Source: CBDCZY01 sp965224745 (GTDB taxonomy: Bacteria > Pseudomonadota > Gammaproteobacteria > Methylococcales > Methylomonadaceae). From it: a stretch of DNA of 64,000 nucleotides. Made by a program: the position numbers and the translations under genes. The notes under the pieces are model-generated. The model saw nothing but the letters and a program-made list of their open reading frames with translations, did not search any database and had not been told where the DNA came from. The stretch spans positions 186,001-250,000 of the forward strand of contig CBDCZY010000003.1 of assembly GCA_965224745.1 (NCBI GenBank). Reading direction: 5' to 3'. Positions 62,847-64,000 of this stretch are shown here, one piece after another. Every line of letters begins with the position of its first letter. The first letter of the stretch is position 1.

Positions 62847-63187
62847 TACGAGAGCTCTAGTACCAGATTAGGCAACAACCGTTGCAGGTTGATAAGTGAT
62901 TTCTTTTGCCAAGCGTAATCGTTGCTGCCTTTTACTATCACTTTGGTAATGTTGTGCTTACGTACCCTGATCACAAACTTCGAAAGAGTATTGATGCCAG
63001 AGCTATTTAGAAACTGCAACTGCGAGACATCCAAGGTCAATGTTTCAGGCTTGGCATCCGCAGCGGTATTTAATATCTCACTTACCTGTGCATACTCAGG
63101 ACCCGTGAGCCGAAAGGAACCGGCGCATACGATTGTCTGTTCTGCATTATCGTAGACCACTTGATAGTCGTCTTGCTTGATTTCCAT
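62846..63187 (-). CDS. slr1659-type STAS anti-sigma-antagonist-like protein
   Basis: 113 residues, first gene of the cluster. STAS fold with LDVSQLQFLNSSGINTLSKF around the phosphorylatable Ser62/Ser63. Length and layout fit the slr1659 superfamily known from cyanobacteria. It should be phosphorylated by the GHKL protein (57761) and dephosphorylated by the SpoIIE phosphatase (58435). Fusion-like coupling to the cyclase gene suggests that the STAS state may control the cyclase directly, which is inference. Confidence 0.8.
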   Translation of the reverse strand: MEIKQDDYQVVYDNAEQTIVCAGSFRLTGPEYAQVSEILNTAADAKPETLTLDVSQLQFLNSSGINTLSKFVIRVRKHNITKVIVKGSNDYAWQKKSLINLQRLLPNLVLELS

Positions 63188-64000
63188 TTTTTTTGTTCTC
63201 TATGACTTTATAATTTTATAACTCAGTGACACCATCAATCTTTATGGCCTTCCAATCAATAACCTGAAGGTATAGATAATGATATTGTTCTTCTCTTATT
63301 CGTTTTAGCTAATATTTAGTAATGGATTTGAGTTCCATTATGGCTATCACAAGATCAAAAGAAAATCCCCTATAGTTCATATCATTCACACCACAATTCA
63401 TTCGGCCAACCAAAGAAATTAACAATTTTCACTTTGTCAATACCTATAATTCATATAATTTTCCAAAAGGCGCTCCCATAAAGAATTCTCTTTCTAACAT
63501 TAAACACAACTCTTTTTATGAATAAGGCTAAGCGGTTTAACCCATTTCACGGGCTATAGAAGCCAGTTATAAGAATATTTTTCATAAGGCATCAATCATT
63601 AGAGTAAAGATATGAAGTGTTAATCAGCATCGAAAACTTACCAGGGTTCCAGGGGAAGCAGCGACTAAACTTTTGGATACTGTTACCTCCCTGCCCTGCC
63701 CTTAATTTAAACTTTCTCCAAAGGGCGAAAGAGCTTTTTTTATAACTTAATGGCAGTGATTTCTAGTGTGCAGTAACGCAATTCATCGTAATTGGCTGTA
63801 GATGAGTTAGATAGCCATGCGTTATTCATGAACGAAAAGTTACCTGAAAATAGATAGATTTCTGGGAGCTGACAATAATCTGAGGTTCATGCGATATAAA
63901 AATGTCATTTGTTTCAACAGCAATAGAAATGATTAAAGACGCAATACTTTAAAATTAGTCTTTTAAGTGTAAAAGCATGCTGTTTTTTGCAAATCATATG
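63188..64000. other. gene-free DNA upstream of the signalling cluster
   Basis: About 810 bp, AT-rich. It should contain the promoter of the minus-strand cluster. A weak CTTTC...GAAAG inverted repeat followed by T-rich sequence near 63713-63742 may end a gene to the right or left. No coding frame or RNA is supported. Confidence 0.5.

Overview
The window reads as a chromosomal segment of an AT-rich gammaproteobacterium. A decayed cytochrome P460 gene, an exosortase-associated TIGR04073-type protein, the agmatine route to putrescine and a sucA-sucB-lpd operon would suit a Methylococcales (type I methanotroph) genome. That placement is an inference; no rRNA or methane oxidation gene is present to confirm it.

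Left part (1-20250), mostly housekeeping: an OFA-type MFS transporter cut by the window edge; a secreted RTX-repeat protein; a SufR-like regulator divergent from a truncated haemoglobin and a ferredoxin-reductase; a TIGR04073-type protein; tex; tRNA-Lys; recN-aguA-aguB; a DUF2914 protein; the 2-oxoglutarate dehydrogenase operon, whose E3 subunit has lost a redox-active cysteine; and lexA followed by an unlisted 49-codon membrane protein gene.

Middle part (20440-50300), heavily invaded. Four insertion sequences are nested inside one another at 20440-27105 (ISL3 > IS21 > IS1380 > IS3). A graveyard follows: group II intron tail, solo IS3 end, cytochrome P460 and DUF4383 pseudogenes. An arsenosugar-type cluster (ArsS, TIGR04282, TIGR04283) comes with an anti-sigma factor and an ECF sigma gene split by an IS200 element, then a PiT phosphate transporter and a STAND-like ATPase. 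A TonB receptor is divergent from a response regulator, HPt protein and BvgS-like kinase phosphorelay; the kinase is cut by an ISAs1 element that also carries a DUF4338 (DruA-type) domain. A DUF4143 ATPase and a RadC-type protein close this part. A roughly 157-bp hairpin repeat occurs three times (32798, 37503, 53335).

Right part (51061-63187), all on the minus strand, looks like one regulon: STAS protein (slr1659 type), PAS adenylate cyclase, DUF3307 membrane protein, MHYT-PAS-SpoIIE phosphatase, slr1658-type GHKL protein, two cupins, a 1020-residue protein joining a cyclic-nucleotide-binding domain to a SAH-hydrolase-like Rossmann region, Apt, a globin and a plant class II-like PRPP synthetase. 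A cyclic-nucleotide signal, a partner-switching module and purine/PRPP metabolism side by side make this the best candidate for an undescribed system.
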